38,935 bases of DNA from positions 1 to 38,935 of the forward strand of contig DIWP01000047.1 of NCBI GenBank assembly GCA_002423545.1, given 5' to 3'. The notes beneath the pieces are model-generated. The model did not search any database. It worked only from the letters and a program-made list of their open reading frames with translations, and was not told the origin of the DNA. The translations under genes were made by a program, and so were the position numbers. Below, in pieces: positions 7,062 to 15,393 of the stretch (positions are counted from its first letter, which is position 1; the number at the start of each line of letters is the position of its first letter). This stretch comes from Thermoleophilia bacterium UBA6103 (GTDB taxonomy: Bacteria > Actinomycetota > Thermoleophilia > UBA2241).

Positions 7062-7463
7062 ATGAGCGAGACGAGCAAGCAGGACGGCAACGGCAAGCGC
7101 GCGCGGCGTGTCGCCGTGCCTTCAGAGGGTCCCGGTGGCCTCGGCGCCCGTCGCAGCGGCCACTTCGGGCACTGCGAGTGCTTCACTGTCGTCGAGATCG
7201 ACGGCAGCGAGATCGGCGCCGCGAGCGTGGTTACCAACGCGCCGCATCAGGACGGCGGCTGCATGACGCCGGTCATGCTGCTGGCCGACAACGCCGTCGA
7301 TGCCATCGTCGTCGACGGCATCGGTGGCCGCCCGCTGGCCGGCTTCACGCAGGTCGGCATCGCCGTGCATGCTGGGGTCGGCGAGACAGTCGAAGAGGCC
7401 GTCAAGGCCTACGCTCTCGATCTGCTGCCGCAGGTCGGCCCCGGAGGCACCTGCCAGCACTGA
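7062..7463 (+). CDS. NifX/ORP-like dinitrogenase iron-molybdenum cofactor-binding family protein
   Basis: 133 aa. After a 15-residue polar leader, the PF02579-type domain reads RRVAVPSEGPGG, RRSGHFGHCECFTVVEID, and DNAVDAIVVDGIGGRPLAGFTQVGIAV. The HFGHCECF segment supplies His and two Cys that could bind metal. The end is GGTCQH, another Cys/His pair, and GGCM lies in the middle. It is more cysteine-rich than its two full-length neighbours and could be the real cluster carrier (inference). AGGGAG at 7051-7056 precedes the ATG by 5 nt. It lies 96 nt after the DUF134 gene in the same direction. Confidence 0.85.
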   Translation: MSETSKQDGNGKRARRVAVPSEGPGGLGARRSGHFGHCECFTVVEIDGSEIGAASVVTNAPHQDGGCMTPVMLLADNAVDAIVVDGIGGRPLAGFTQVGIAVHAGVGETVEEAVKAYALDLLPQVGPGGTCQH

Positions 7464-7552
7464 CCGGTCGTCGCGGCCGGCCGTCGCAGCCCCTCGCGGC
7501 TGTACTGCGGCCGGCCCGACCGGTGCCCGCACGCATCGTCGAGGAGGTCGAG

Positions 7553-8695
7553 GTGGCACACGGCGGCGAGCGGCGCAGCCGCGTCCCGCGCGTCGAGGTC
7601 GTCGTCGGTGACTCATACCACGAAGCCGGTCTCTCGTTCGGCGTCGCGCACGCACGGCAGATCGCGCGTCAGGTCGAGTCGTACCGGCCGCTCTACGAGC
7701 TGCTCGGCTTCACGTTCGATGAGGTGAGCCGGCGTGCCGCTGCGGAGCTGCTGACGCCGGCCGACGCCGTCTTCGGCGACTACGTCGACGAGCTGCGGGG
7801 ACGTGCCGAGGGCGCCGGCGTGCCGTTCATGGAGGTCTTCCTCCTCAACTGCCAGGAAGAGGTCTCCACCTGGGTCTCGCAGGAGACGTGGGACGACCTG
7901 GAACGGCGCTGGCCGTCGGCGAAGCCGGGGGCTGCCGGCGTCGGTGCGTGCACCACCCTCGCTCTGCGCGCCGGTGGCCGGACGGTGCTCGCACACACCG
8001 AGGACTGGACGGCTGTCGACCTTGACAACGGGATCGCACTCCACGACGTCACCGCTCCCGACGGCACGCGCATCCTGGCGCTGCAGTCGCCGGGCATCCT
8101 GCCGTGGCAGGGGATGAACTCACACGGCGTCACGGCCACGGCGAACACGGTGCTCTCCACCGACACGCACCCGGGTGTGCCCAACGCCTTCGTGCTGCGC
8201 GCCGCGCTGGAGGCGCGCACGCTCGAGGAGCTCTATCGCAGGCTGCAGACACCCGAGCGGGCGATAGGGACATATGTGCTGGCGGCCGACGCTTCGGGCC
8301 GCGTCTGGTCGATCCAGACGACGGCAACCAGGGCTTCCTGCGTGGCGGTCGACGATTGGGTCGTACAGGCCAATCACTACACGCACGACGGGCTGCTGCC
8401 GCTGCAGCAGCAGCCCATCTGGCCCGACAGCCTGGGACGCTACGAGCGGGCGCAGGCGATGGTGCTCGCCGGACTCGAGGCCGGTGAGCCGGTCGACGAA
8501 CTGGCGCCTCGTGTACTGCGCGATCACGGGGACGCGGACGGCTACCCGATCTGCGTGCATCCGAAAGGCGACATGCCGGCGGTGATCGATCAGGCGACAG
8601 TCTCGGCGGTGGTGTACGAACCGCTGGAGCGGCGCATGCGCGTGTGCGTCGGCCCACCCTGCGCGGCTCAGATGGAGACGTTCTCGCTGGAATGA
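7553..8695 (+). CDS. C45-family (acyl-CoA:6-APA acyltransferase-like) Ntn hydrolase
   Basis: 380 aa. The fold is recognised by the GACTTLAL segment, in which Cys133 would be the autocatalytically exposed N-terminal nucleophile. Supporting motifs are LAHTEDWTA, the PGILPWQGMNSHGV region and VQANHYTH. The N-terminal stretch with SFGVAHARQIARQV is typical of this family (PF03417 type). Substrates are usually amides or acyl conjugates; none can be inferred here. GTG 7553 is chosen for the strong GAGGAGG (7541-7547) 5 nt before it; the frame is open further up but overlaps the NifX gene. It follows the cluster by 89 nt and may be its passenger. Confidence 0.78.
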   Translation: MAHGGERRSRVPRVEVVVGDSYHEAGLSFGVAHARQIARQVESYRPLYELLGFTFDEVSRRAAAELLTPADAVFGDYVDELRGRAEGAGVPFMEVFLLNCQEEVSTWVSQETWDDLERRWPSAKPGAAGVGACTTLALRAGGRTVLAHTEDWTAVDLDNGIALHDVTAPDGTRILALQSPGILPWQGMNSHGVTATANTVLSTDTHPGVPNAFVLRAALEARTLEELYRRLQTPERAIGTYVLAADASGRVWSIQTTATRASCVAVDDWVVQANHYTHDGLLPLQQQPIWPDSLGRYERAQAMVLAGLEAGEPVDELAPRVLRDHGDADGYPICVHPKGDMPAVIDQATVSAVVYEPLERRMRVCVGPPCAAQMETFSLE

Positions 8696-8718
8696 CGGAG
8701 TAGACGGGAGGCGGCGCG

Positions 8719-9756
8719 ATGATCGACGAGGCCGGAACGGCAGCGGGATCGAGGCATGACGGGGCGACCCCGCCCGCCGCCGTGGTCGCGGGGGTGCGCC
8801 TCACGATGCTCGTGGACAACGTCCCGGCGCCGGCGGGCCGCGCCACCAGGGCGCTGCATGCTCAGTGGGGGCTTTCCTGCTGGATCGAGGCGCCCCCGGC
8901 CCGCGTGCTGCTCGACTGCGGCGCCAGCGATGCCTTTCTGCGCAACGCCGGCGTGCTCGGTGTCGACGCGGCAGCCGCCGACGCCTTCGTCCTCAGCCAC
9001 GGCCACTACGACCACGGCGGCGGCCTCGCGGCTTTGATGACGGCTGCACCGCAGGCCCGGCTGGTCCTGCATCCGGCGGCGCCGGCGCCGCGCTACTCGC
9101 TGGCCCGCACCGGCAAGGTCGAGCCGATCGGTCTCCCCGAACGCAGCCTGATGGCGCTGCGAGCGGCTCCGGCCCGCTCGATCTGGTCGGTGGGACCCGT
9201 CGTTGCCGCGCCGGGTGTCTGGGCCACCGGTCCGGTCCCGCGTCGTCACCCGCTCGAAGCTGCGGAGCCGTCCTTCTACCTCGACCCGGCCTGCACCGTC
9301 CACGACGAGGTGGTCGACGATCAATCGGTCTGGATCGAGACGCCGCGCGGGCTCATCGTCATCAGTGGCTGCGCGCACGCCGGGATCGTCAACACCGTCG
9401 ATCACGTGCGTCGCGTGGTGGCGGAGAGGATCGGTGCGGCGATCGGTCGACCGGCGCACGGGCGACCGGCACGGCGAGACGCGCCCGGGCACGACGCCGG
9501 GCCGCCGGCTCCCGGGCCGGCGATGCCGCGCGACGCGGACGGCCTGCCGCACGTCAGGGCCGTCCTCGGCGGCTTCCATCTGCTGCACGCCCGGAAGGAC
9601 CGCCTGGAGGCCACGGCGGACTATCTCGAGAGCCTCGGGCTGGAGCTCTGTGCGCCCTGCCACTGCACCGGCAAGCGGGCCACCGACCTGCTGAGGGAGC
9701 GTCTGCCGGCCGCCTTCTCGGAGGTCACCACCGGGGCCGTGTTCCGGCTCGACTGA
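8719..9756 (+). CDS. MBL-fold metallo-hydrolase (dihydropterin-type family)
   Basis: 345 aa. Zinc motif SHGHYDHGGG with His94, His96, Asp98 and His99; a second histidine in ISGCAHAGIVNTVDH; a third in GGFHLL; and a C-terminal PCHCTGKRATDLL. This layout belongs to the MBL family that includes the methanopterin-pathway beta-ribofuranosylaminobenzene-phosphate synthase-like proteins, often annotated only as MBL-fold hydrolases. The reaction is unknown. A low-complexity Arg/Gly/Pro insert (about residues 238-275) interrupts the fold. GGGAGG precedes the ATG, 23 nt after the Ntn-hydrolase gene. It is the last plus-strand gene of the long run, before a convergent gene. Confidence 0.82.
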   Translation: MIDEAGTAAGSRHDGATPPAAVVAGVRLTMLVDNVPAPAGRATRALHAQWGLSCWIEAPPARVLLDCGASDAFLRNAGVLGVDAAAADAFVLSHGHYDHGGGLAALMTAAPQARLVLHPAAPAPRYSLARTGKVEPIGLPERSLMALRAAPARSIWSVGPVVAAPGVWATGPVPRRHPLEAAEPSFYLDPACTVHDEVVDDQSVWIETPRGLIVISGCAHAGIVNTVDHVRRVVAERIGAAIGRPAHGRPARRDAPGHDAGPPAPGPAMPRDADGLPHVRAVLGGFHLLHARKDRLEATADYLESLGLELCAPCHCTGKRATDLLRERLPAAFSEVTTGAVFRLD

Positions 9757-9757
9757 A

Positions 9758-9770
9758 GCGGCTCTGCCGC
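9758..9770. terminator. Short hairpin between convergent genes
   Basis: GCGGC-TCT-GCCGC directly after the MBL gene stop and before the end of the convergent HAD gene. Only 5 bp and no T-run, so weak; it is the only candidate terminator in the 32-nt gap. Confidence 0.3.
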
Positions 9771-9788
9771 CCGCGAGCGGAGCGGCGA

Positions 9789-10646
9789 TCAGCTGCCGTC
9801 GGGCCTGCACACGGGCTGCTTCACGCCGACGTCGGCGAGGTCGCGGACGACCACGTCGGCGCCATGTCTGCGCAGCTCGACGGCGTGCTCGGTCGTCCGG
9901 TCGACGCCGATCATCGGGTCGATGCCGGCCGTCCGGTCGACGCCGATGACCAGGCCAAAGCCGCCTGATCGCCCGGCCGCGACGCCGGCCAGGGCGTCCT
10001 CGGCGACGGCCGTCCGTGGCGGCGCGGCGTCGACCTGCCGGGCCGCCTCGAGGAACACCGCCGGGTGGGGCTTGCCCGGCAGGCCGAGCCGTTGCGCGAC
10101 GCTGCCGTCGACGGCGGCGGCGAACAGCCGCTCCACGCCTGCCGCGGCCAGGATCTCGGCCACGTTCTCGCTGGCCGAGATGATCGCCGTCCGCACTCCG
10201 GCGGCGTGCAGCTCACCGATCAGACGCACGGTGCCGGGAAACGCGCGCACGCCGTCGTGCCGGACCGTCTCCAGAAAACGCTCGTTCTTGCGGTTGCCGA
10301 GGCCGCACACCGTCGCGCGATCGGGCGGATCGGACGGGGTCCCGTACGGGATCGTGATATCACGCGAGGCGAGGAAGTCGCGGACGCCGTCGAAGCGTGG
10401 CTTGCCGTCGACGAACGTCAGGTAGTCGTCGTCGATGTCGAACGGGCGGAAGGCGGTGTCGTGTCGTTCCGTCCAGACGGCGAGGAAGTCGTCGAAGAGG
10501 CTCTTCCACGCCGCCGCGTGCACGGTCGCCGTCTCGGTGACGACGCCGTCCATGTCGAAGACCATGGCGTCGAAGTCGGCGGGATCGATGGTGACGAGTC
10601 GAGCGCCGCTCGTGAACGATGCGTCCCGGTCGGGCGCGGTGTTCAC
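9789..10646 (-). CDS. HAD-superfamily phosphatase / beta-phosphoglucomutase-like hydrolase
   Basis: 285 aa. HAD motif I is FDMDGVVTET (nucleophile Asp31, acid/base Asp33); motif II is IISAS; the motif III lysine is in GLPGKPHPAVF; motif IV is AVAEDALAGVAAG. A helical cap fits subclass I beta-phosphoglucomutase-type enzymes, so a sugar phosphate is the likely substrate. Near the C-terminus IGVDRT occurs twice, 12 residues apart, because 18 bp at 9894-9911 are repeated exactly at 9930-9947. This looks like a local duplication in the loop that normally reads GLVIGVDR once. The GTG start overlaps the stop of the upstream exonuclease gene (GTGA), indicating translational coupling. Confidence 0.85.
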   Translation of the reverse strand: MNTAPDRDASFTSGARLVTIDPADFDAMVFDMDGVVTETATVHAAAWKSLFDDFLAVWTERHDTAFRPFDIDDDYLTFVDGKPRFDGVRDFLASRDITIPYGTPSDPPDRATVCGLGNRKNERFLETVRHDGVRAFPGTVRLIGELHAAGVRTAIISASENVAEILAAAGVERLFAAAVDGSVAQRLGLPGKPHPAVFLEAARQVDAAPPRTAVAEDALAGVAAGRSGGFGLVIGVDRTAGIDPMIGVDRTTEHAVELRRHGADVVVRDLADVGVKQPVCRPDGS

Positions 10647-12556
10647 GGCGCGGCGATGGTCCTCACACGGCGCAACAGTTCTCCGGCGAGCGCCTCGGCG
10701 AGGCGTCGCCGCCCGTCGGGCCGGTGGGGCGGCGCCGGCAGGTCAAGGACGTTGACGGACTTGCGATGGCGTCGCAGCCAGCTCTCGACGAGCAGGATCT
10801 CATCGATGGTCTCGGGCGGCAGCGGCACGGTGGGCGACGGCGCCGCCAGGGCGCGCGTGAGGAACGCTGTCGCCCATCCCGTCTGCGCTTCGCCGGCGGC
10901 CACCTCTTCGTGCGCCACCAGGGCGCCGCCGGCGACCGCCCACACGCGGGCCGTGCCCACCTGCCGACCCGGGTAGACGAGCGCCGCGTGGGCGGCCAGC
11001 GCCGTCCGCAGACGGCGGACGAGGCGCACCGCCTGCGTCATCGCCTCGCGCTGTTCCTGCAGCTTGGCGGCCTTCTCGAAGGCCAGGCCGGCGACCAGCT
11101 CTCTCATCCGCTCCTCGAGCCGTCGCTGCAGCTCGGCGTCGTCGCCCTCCAGGACTCGGCGTACGTTCAGGACGACCTCGGTATAGCTGCCGTCGAGCTC
11201 CGCCCGGCACGGGGCAAGACAGGCGCCCATGTCGAAGCGGGCACAGCCGGATGCGGCGGGCGGGAGGGCGGCCGCTTCGCCGGAGGCTTCTCCCTGAGGA
11301 CCCGGCAGCCGGGCGCAGGTGCGCAGCGGATAGACGCCGGTGAGGCAGTCGGTGAGCCGGCGGGCGAAGGCACGCGAGCGGAACGGCCCGGCGTAGAAGC
11401 TGCCGTCGTCGATGTGGTTGGGCGTCACGTACAGACGCGGGTAGCGCTCGTTGCTGAGCTTGACGTAGTGATAGGCATTGGCGTGCGTGCCGCGCTCGTT
11501 GTAGGGCGGGCAGAGATCGCCGATCAGGCGCCCCTCCAGCAGCAGCGCCTCGAACTCGGAGCCGGTCTCGATGACGTCGAAGCTCTCGAGCAGCTCGAGC
11601 GCCTGGCGGGCGCCGTGGGCCTGCTTCTGCAGAAAGTGGTCACGGGTGCGCCGGCGCAGGCTCTCGGCTTTGCCGACGTAGAGCGGCGCGCCGCCGGCGT
11701 CGCGCATGATGTACACGCCGGGACACGCCGGCAGCGACTCGGTGAGGACGATCTTGTGGTAGTTGCGGCGTGATTCGATCTCGCAGAAGCGCACCACGTC
11801 CTCGAGTGTCCGCAGGCCGTCCTCCTGCAGCCGGGCGAGGAAGATGAGCAACAGCTCGGCGGTCGCCTGCGCGTCGCTGAGGGCGCGGTGACAGGGCCTG
11901 ACGGCGGTGCCGAAGCGCTCGCTGAGAGCGGAGAGGGCGCTGCGCATCTGCGGCCACAGGCGACGAGCCATGCGCATGGTGTCGAGGACCGGGCGCGAGA
12001 ACGTCTGGCCGGTGAGCAGGCTCAGCTCGTAGTCGAGGAACGAGAGGTCGAACTTGGCGTTGTGCGCCACGAGCACCGATCCGCGGGCAAAGTCGGCGAA
12101 TTTCGGCAGTGCCTGCTCGATGGTCGGGGCGCCGGTGACCATGGCGTTGGTGATGCCGGTGAGGCCGGTGATGATGCGGGAGATCGGCCGGCGCGGATCG
12201 ACGAGCTGGGCGAACTCGCCGGCGACGGCGCCGCCCTCGATCCGCACGGCGCCGATCTCGGTGATCTTGGCGTACCCCGGCGTGCTGCCGGTGGTCTCGA
12301 GGTCGACCACGGTGAACGCGACGTCGGCCAGGTCGCGATGACGCTCGCGCCAGCTCGCGAGTCCGATGTGCACCGAGCTCTCCCACGAGAAGCGCTCGTC
12401 TTCGCGGATCAGGTCGTCGACCAGCGTGTGCATCAGATCCGGCGGGCACGAGCCGAGGGCGAACACACGTGGCCAGATCTCGCGGTAGTCGAGGGGCTCG
12501 CCGGCCTCTTCGAGAAGGCGGGCCAGCTCGTCAGCGGTGGTGAACGCGAGCTGCAT
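10643..12556 (-). CDS. DEDDh 3'-5' exonuclease fused to GIY-YIG (UvrC-like) nuclease
   Basis: 637 aa. The N-terminal 75 residues are helical. A DEDDh exonuclease resembling DNA polymerase III epsilon follows, with FTVVDLETTGS (Asp85, Glu87), LVAHNAKFDLSFL and CHRALSDAQAT. At about 280-365 there is a GIY-YIG nuclease (PGVYIMRDAGGAPLYVGKAESL), and then a UvrC-like region with cysteines (LRTCARL, CARFDMGACLAPC) and a UVR-like helix (LAFEKAAKLQEQREAM). This two-nuclease architecture is known from actinobacteria and probably acts in DNA repair beside UvrABC. The ATG at 12556 is the first start clear of the divergent gene, though no strong Shine-Dalgarno precedes it. It overlaps the HAD gene by 4 nt. 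Confidence 0.87.
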   Translation of the reverse strand: MQLAFTTADELARLLEEAGEPLDYREIWPRVFALGSCPPDLMHTLVDDLIREDERFSWESSVHIGLASWRERHRDLADVAFTVVDLETTGSTPGYAKITEIGAVRIEGGAVAGEFAQLVDPRRPISRIITGLTGITNAMVTGAPTIEQALPKFADFARGSVLVAHNAKFDLSFLDYELSLLTGQTFSRPVLDTMRMARRLWPQMRSALSALSERFGTAVRPCHRALSDAQATAELLLIFLARLQEDGLRTLEDVVRFCEIESRRNYHKIVLTESLPACPGVYIMRDAGGAPLYVGKAESLRRRTRDHFLQKQAHGARQALELLESFDVIETGSEFEALLLEGRLIGDLCPPYNERGTHANAYHYVKLSNERYPRLYVTPNHIDDGSFYAGPFRSRAFARRLTDCLTGVYPLRTCARLPGPQGEASGEAAALPPAASGCARFDMGACLAPCRAELDGSYTEVVLNVRRVLEGDDAELQRRLEERMRELVAGLAFEKAAKLQEQREAMTQAVRLVRRLRTALAAHAALVYPGRQVGTARVWAVAGGALVAHEEVAAGEAQTGWATAFLTRALAAPSPTVPLPPETIDEILLVESWLRRHRKSVNVLDLPAPPHRPDGRRRLAEALAGELLRRVRTIAAP

Positions 12557-12751
12557 GATGACGTCTAGTCTACCGCCCCGGCGGGATGCGGCATCCCGAT
12601 GCTGTGGCGGGGCGAGAAGGCGTGGGGCGAGAGAGGTGGAGGGCCGGGTGCGCGGGCCTGTCTGCGTCGTCAACGCTGGGGACGCTTCGGGAACGGAGTA
12701 CGCTGACGGTGTGCGATCCGCTGCCGATACCTCATCCGGGAGGTAGCAGGG

Positions 12752-14983
12752 ATGCGATGTGACGATGAGGGCGTCAGGCGCAGGTCGAGACCCCTGACGC
12801 TGCTGGCCGTCGCCGTAGTGGTGGCGGTCGCGATCGCGGCGTGGTGGGCCGCCGCCGCCGCCGGCGATCGAGGAGCGTCCGCGCCTTCCCAGTGGACCGT
12901 CGCGACGCTCGAGCCGGACCGGCCGCTCACCCTGCCGTTCCCGCGGCTCGGCATCTGGTGGCCGGACACGTGGCGCCAGTCTGCGGCCCGTATCGCGCGC
13001 TGGGACTACGTGATCCTCGCCGAGTGGGACCGCGAGAACGTGGCGCGGCTGCGGTCCCGCAACCCCGACCTCATCGTCCTGACGTCCACCAACGCGTGCG
13101 AGCTGAGCTACGATGCCTCGCCCGGCGCCGACCCGGCCGATAACGTGGCCGTGCGGGCGGTGCCGGGCGAGTGGTTCCTCAGCCAGGTCGGCAGCGAGCT
13201 GGCGGCGCCGGTCGACGCGCGCAGCACGACGCTGCGCGTGAAGAAGGTGCGCGCCGGGGCCGCGCACGCGGCGTCCGGCGGCGCGACTCCGCGCGGCGAC
13301 GCAGGCGCGCAGCGCGCGGCCGGGTCGGAGCGCACGGCGGCGACGCGGCGCACGGCGGGGTCGCCACGCACGAGTGGGTCGCTCAGGCTGTTCGTGCCCG
13401 GCGACGCCGTACTGATCGGCGACGAGGTCATGCTGGTGAAGAAGGTCGACGCTCAACGCCGCACGCTCACCGTACGGCGCGGCTACGTCCGGCCGGCGGC
13501 GGCGCACCCGGCCGGCGCGCGGGCGGCGGCGCTCATCAGCTTCTGGCCGGGCAGCTGGGTGCTCGACGTGAGCACGTACTGCCCGGCGGTCGAGCTCGAT
13601 GCCGCGGCCGGGCCGCAGACCTGGGGTGAGCACAACGCCGGCGTCGGAGCGCGGCTGGTCCGTGACCCGGTCTGGGACGGCATCCTCGTCGATCGCGCCG
13701 ACGGCGACGAGAGCTGGCTTGTCGGCAGCTCGACGGCGCGCAGCATCGACCCCGACCGCTCCAACCGGCTGCCGGCCGACGGCTACGCCGCCTTCGACGC
13801 GGCCTGGAACGAGGGTCTGCGCCGCTACGAGGCACGGCTCCGTGAGCTGGCCGGCGACGATCGCATCATCTACGTCAACTGGGGCGCGCCCAACTACGAG
13901 CTGCTCAACGGCAACAACTTCGAGGGCTTCCCGATGTCCGACGGCACGGCGTACGGCGTGCCGTGGCAGGCGACGGTCTTCGGCCCGCGCGACGGCGGCG
14001 CGTATCTGGAGTGGCTGGCGCGGTCCCGCCGGCCGGACCTGAGCACCATCCAGACCTACGAGGACGACGACGGACCCGATCCCGCCGGCGACGGGAGCTA
14101 CCGCAACCCGGTCCGGCGCCGGGGCTTCCGGCCCGATTACCGCAAGATGCGCTTCGGGCTCTGCACGGCGTTGCTGGGCGACGGGTTCTTCAGCTACGAG
14201 GTCAACACGAACGGCCATGCCTCGCTGGGCCTGCTCTGGTTCGACGAGTACGACGCCGGCGGGCGCCGGCGCGGCTACCTCGAGCAACCGCTGGGACCCG
14301 CCCGGCGGGCGGTCGGGCTGCCGGCGACCCGCGTGCTGACGCGCGGCGCCGGCTTCGAGAGCGTCGCCGACCTGCGCCGCTGGGAGCTGTGGGCGGACGA
14401 GGACGCCGGCTACGCGGCGCACGCCGCCCTGGAGCGATCGGGACCGGGGCGCGGTCGCGCCTCTCTACGGGTCGACGTCGAGGCCGCGCACGGCGTCGAC
14501 TGGCGCGTCTCGCTCGGCCAACGCGTCGCCGTGCGCGGCCACCGCGACTACACGCTGAGCTTCCGGGCGCGCGCCGACCGCGTCCGCGAGTTGAGCGCCG
14601 TTGTACAGCAGGCGCGCCGCCCGTGGCGGACCCGGGTCGACCTGGGTGCGGTGCACCTGACGACCGGCTGGCGGCGTTACGTGCTCTGCGCGCCGTCGCG
14701 CGCCGCCGATCCGCGGGCCGAGCTTCTCCTGCAGCTCGGCGACAGCGCCGGGACCGTCTGGCTCGACGACGTGCGGCTGCAGGTCGGTAACACGCAGATC
14801 TGGCGCCGCGACTTCCGGGGCGGCGTCGCGCTCGTCAACGCCGGCACGAGCACCCGCACGGTGCCGCTGCACGGCACCTTCCGGCACATCAAGGGTCGCC
14901 AGGTGCCGAGCGTCAACACCGGCAAGCTCGTGCGCTCGGTGCGCCTGCGCCCCCGAGACGGCGTGATCCTGCTGCGTCCCTGA
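12752..14983 (+). CDS. Secreted/anchored putative glycoside hydrolase (GHL15-like) with CBM-like C-terminus
   Basis: 743 aa. An Arg-rich start and one hydrophobic segment (about 14-38) give a signal or anchor. The barrel domain begins at LGIWWPDTW and contains WDYVILAEWD, NPDLIVLTS, DGILVDRADGDES (about 309), IYVNWG and LLWFDEYDAGG (about 496), then GYLEQPLGPA. These elements are reminiscent of the hypothetical glycosidase family 15. Residues 535-685 resemble a CBM4/9-type sandwich (YTLSFRARA, TVWLDDVRL). Between about 155 and 245 a small beta-rich segment (PGDAVLIGDEVMLVKKV) is inserted, itself interrupted by 45 residues of Ala/Gly/Arg/Ser low complexity. GGGAGG stands 8 nt before the ATG. 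The substrate is unknown. Confidence 0.7.
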   Translation: MRCDDEGVRRRSRPLTLLAVAVVVAVAIAAWWAAAAAGDRGASAPSQWTVATLEPDRPLTLPFPRLGIWWPDTWRQSAARIARWDYVILAEWDRENVARLRSRNPDLIVLTSTNACELSYDASPGADPADNVAVRAVPGEWFLSQVGSELAAPVDARSTTLRVKKVRAGAAHAASGGATPRGDAGAQRAAGSERTAATRRTAGSPRTSGSLRLFVPGDAVLIGDEVMLVKKVDAQRRTLTVRRGYVRPAAAHPAGARAAALISFWPGSWVLDVSTYCPAVELDAAAGPQTWGEHNAGVGARLVRDPVWDGILVDRADGDESWLVGSSTARSIDPDRSNRLPADGYAAFDAAWNEGLRRYEARLRELAGDDRIIYVNWGAPNYELLNGNNFEGFPMSDGTAYGVPWQATVFGPRDGGAYLEWLARSRRPDLSTIQTYEDDDGPDPAGDGSYRNPVRRRGFRPDYRKMRFGLCTALLGDGFFSYEVNTNGHASLGLLWFDEYDAGGRRRGYLEQPLGPARRAVGLPATRVLTRGAGFESVADLRRWELWADEDAGYAAHAALERSGPGRGRASLRVDVEAAHGVDWRVSLGQRVAVRGHRDYTLSFRARADRVRELSAVVQQARRPWRTRVDLGAVHLTTGWRRYVLCAPSRAADPRAELLLQLGDSAGTVWLDDVRLQVGNTQIWRRDFRGGVALVNAGTSTRTVPLHGTFRHIKGRQVPSVNTGKLVRSVRLRPRDGVILLRP

Positions 14984-15006
14984 GCGCCGCCGGGCGGCAA
15001 GGCGAG

Positions 15007-15034
15007 CGTCCCATCTATAACGTCCCATCTATAA
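15007..15034. repeat. 14-bp tandem direct repeat
   Basis: CGTCCCATCTATAA occurs twice without gap (15007-15020 and 15021-15034). It is A+T-rich for this genome and lies directly before the inverted repeat at 15032. Confidence 0.8.
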
Positions 15035-15052
15035 CTCTCAACACGAGAGTTA
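15032..15052. promoter_or_regulatory. Inverted repeat, possible operator
   Basis: TAACTCTC-AACAC-GAGAGTTA, perfect 8-bp arms with a 5-nt spacer, overlapping the second direct repeat. There is no T-run after it, so an operator is more likely than a terminator. Confidence 0.5.
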
Positions 15053-15288
15053 GAGTCAGACGTTCTCATCGACTGTGCTACTGGGCGCAGACTGTGCGCA
15101 TCTGTCCCGCGCGAGCGGCCCAGGCTGCGGCGCGCCGCACGATCGCAGGACCATTCCTCATCTGGTCCGCGCGCCGCCCCGCTCCTCGCATGTCGCTCCC
15201 GATCGACGGTGCAAGCAATCTCGGTGCTGGGGCAAACGGCGAGGGGTGTTTCGTATGCCGCGACTCGGCGGTACCCTGCCGCACATGA

Positions 15289-15325
15289 CTCGGAGTCAAA
15301 CAGTCGTATATGGCGCGACTCCGAG
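15289..15325. promoter_or_regulatory. Palindromic pair upstream of propeller gene
   Basis: CTCGGAGTC (15289-15297) and its exact complement GACTCCGAG (15317-15325) are 19 nt apart. GACTCGGAGTC at 15287-15297 is itself a 5-bp-arm palindrome. Placed 70-105 nt ahead of the start, it could bind a dimeric regulator. Confidence 0.4.
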
Positions 15326-15393
15326 CCCGACCGCTCAGACGGTCGGAGCATCACGTGACAGGCGCGGGGCGCGCCCGGATCTGGAGGTCGACA

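Larger units (their letters stand above)
14984..15393. other. Intergenic region with repeats and palindromes, no gene seen
   Basis: About 410 nt without a convincing gene. It holds a 14-bp tandem repeat, an 8-bp-arm inverted repeat and a 9-bp-arm palindrome (listed separately). The A+T-rich patch at 15010-15060 stands out from its surroundings and is the likeliest promoter/operator zone for the propeller gene downstream. Confidence 0.5.

Noticed and set aside
100..7463. Nitrogenase or nitrogen-fixation operon
   Set aside because: NifX-type domains are present but no nifH, nifD, nifK, nifE or nifN; the ATPases and DUF134 fit an ORP-type locus better.
12557..14422. Upstream extension of the exonuclease/GIY-YIG reading frame on the minus strand
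   Set aside because: It runs antisense through the plus-strand glycosidase gene; the protein family begins near the ATG at 12556.
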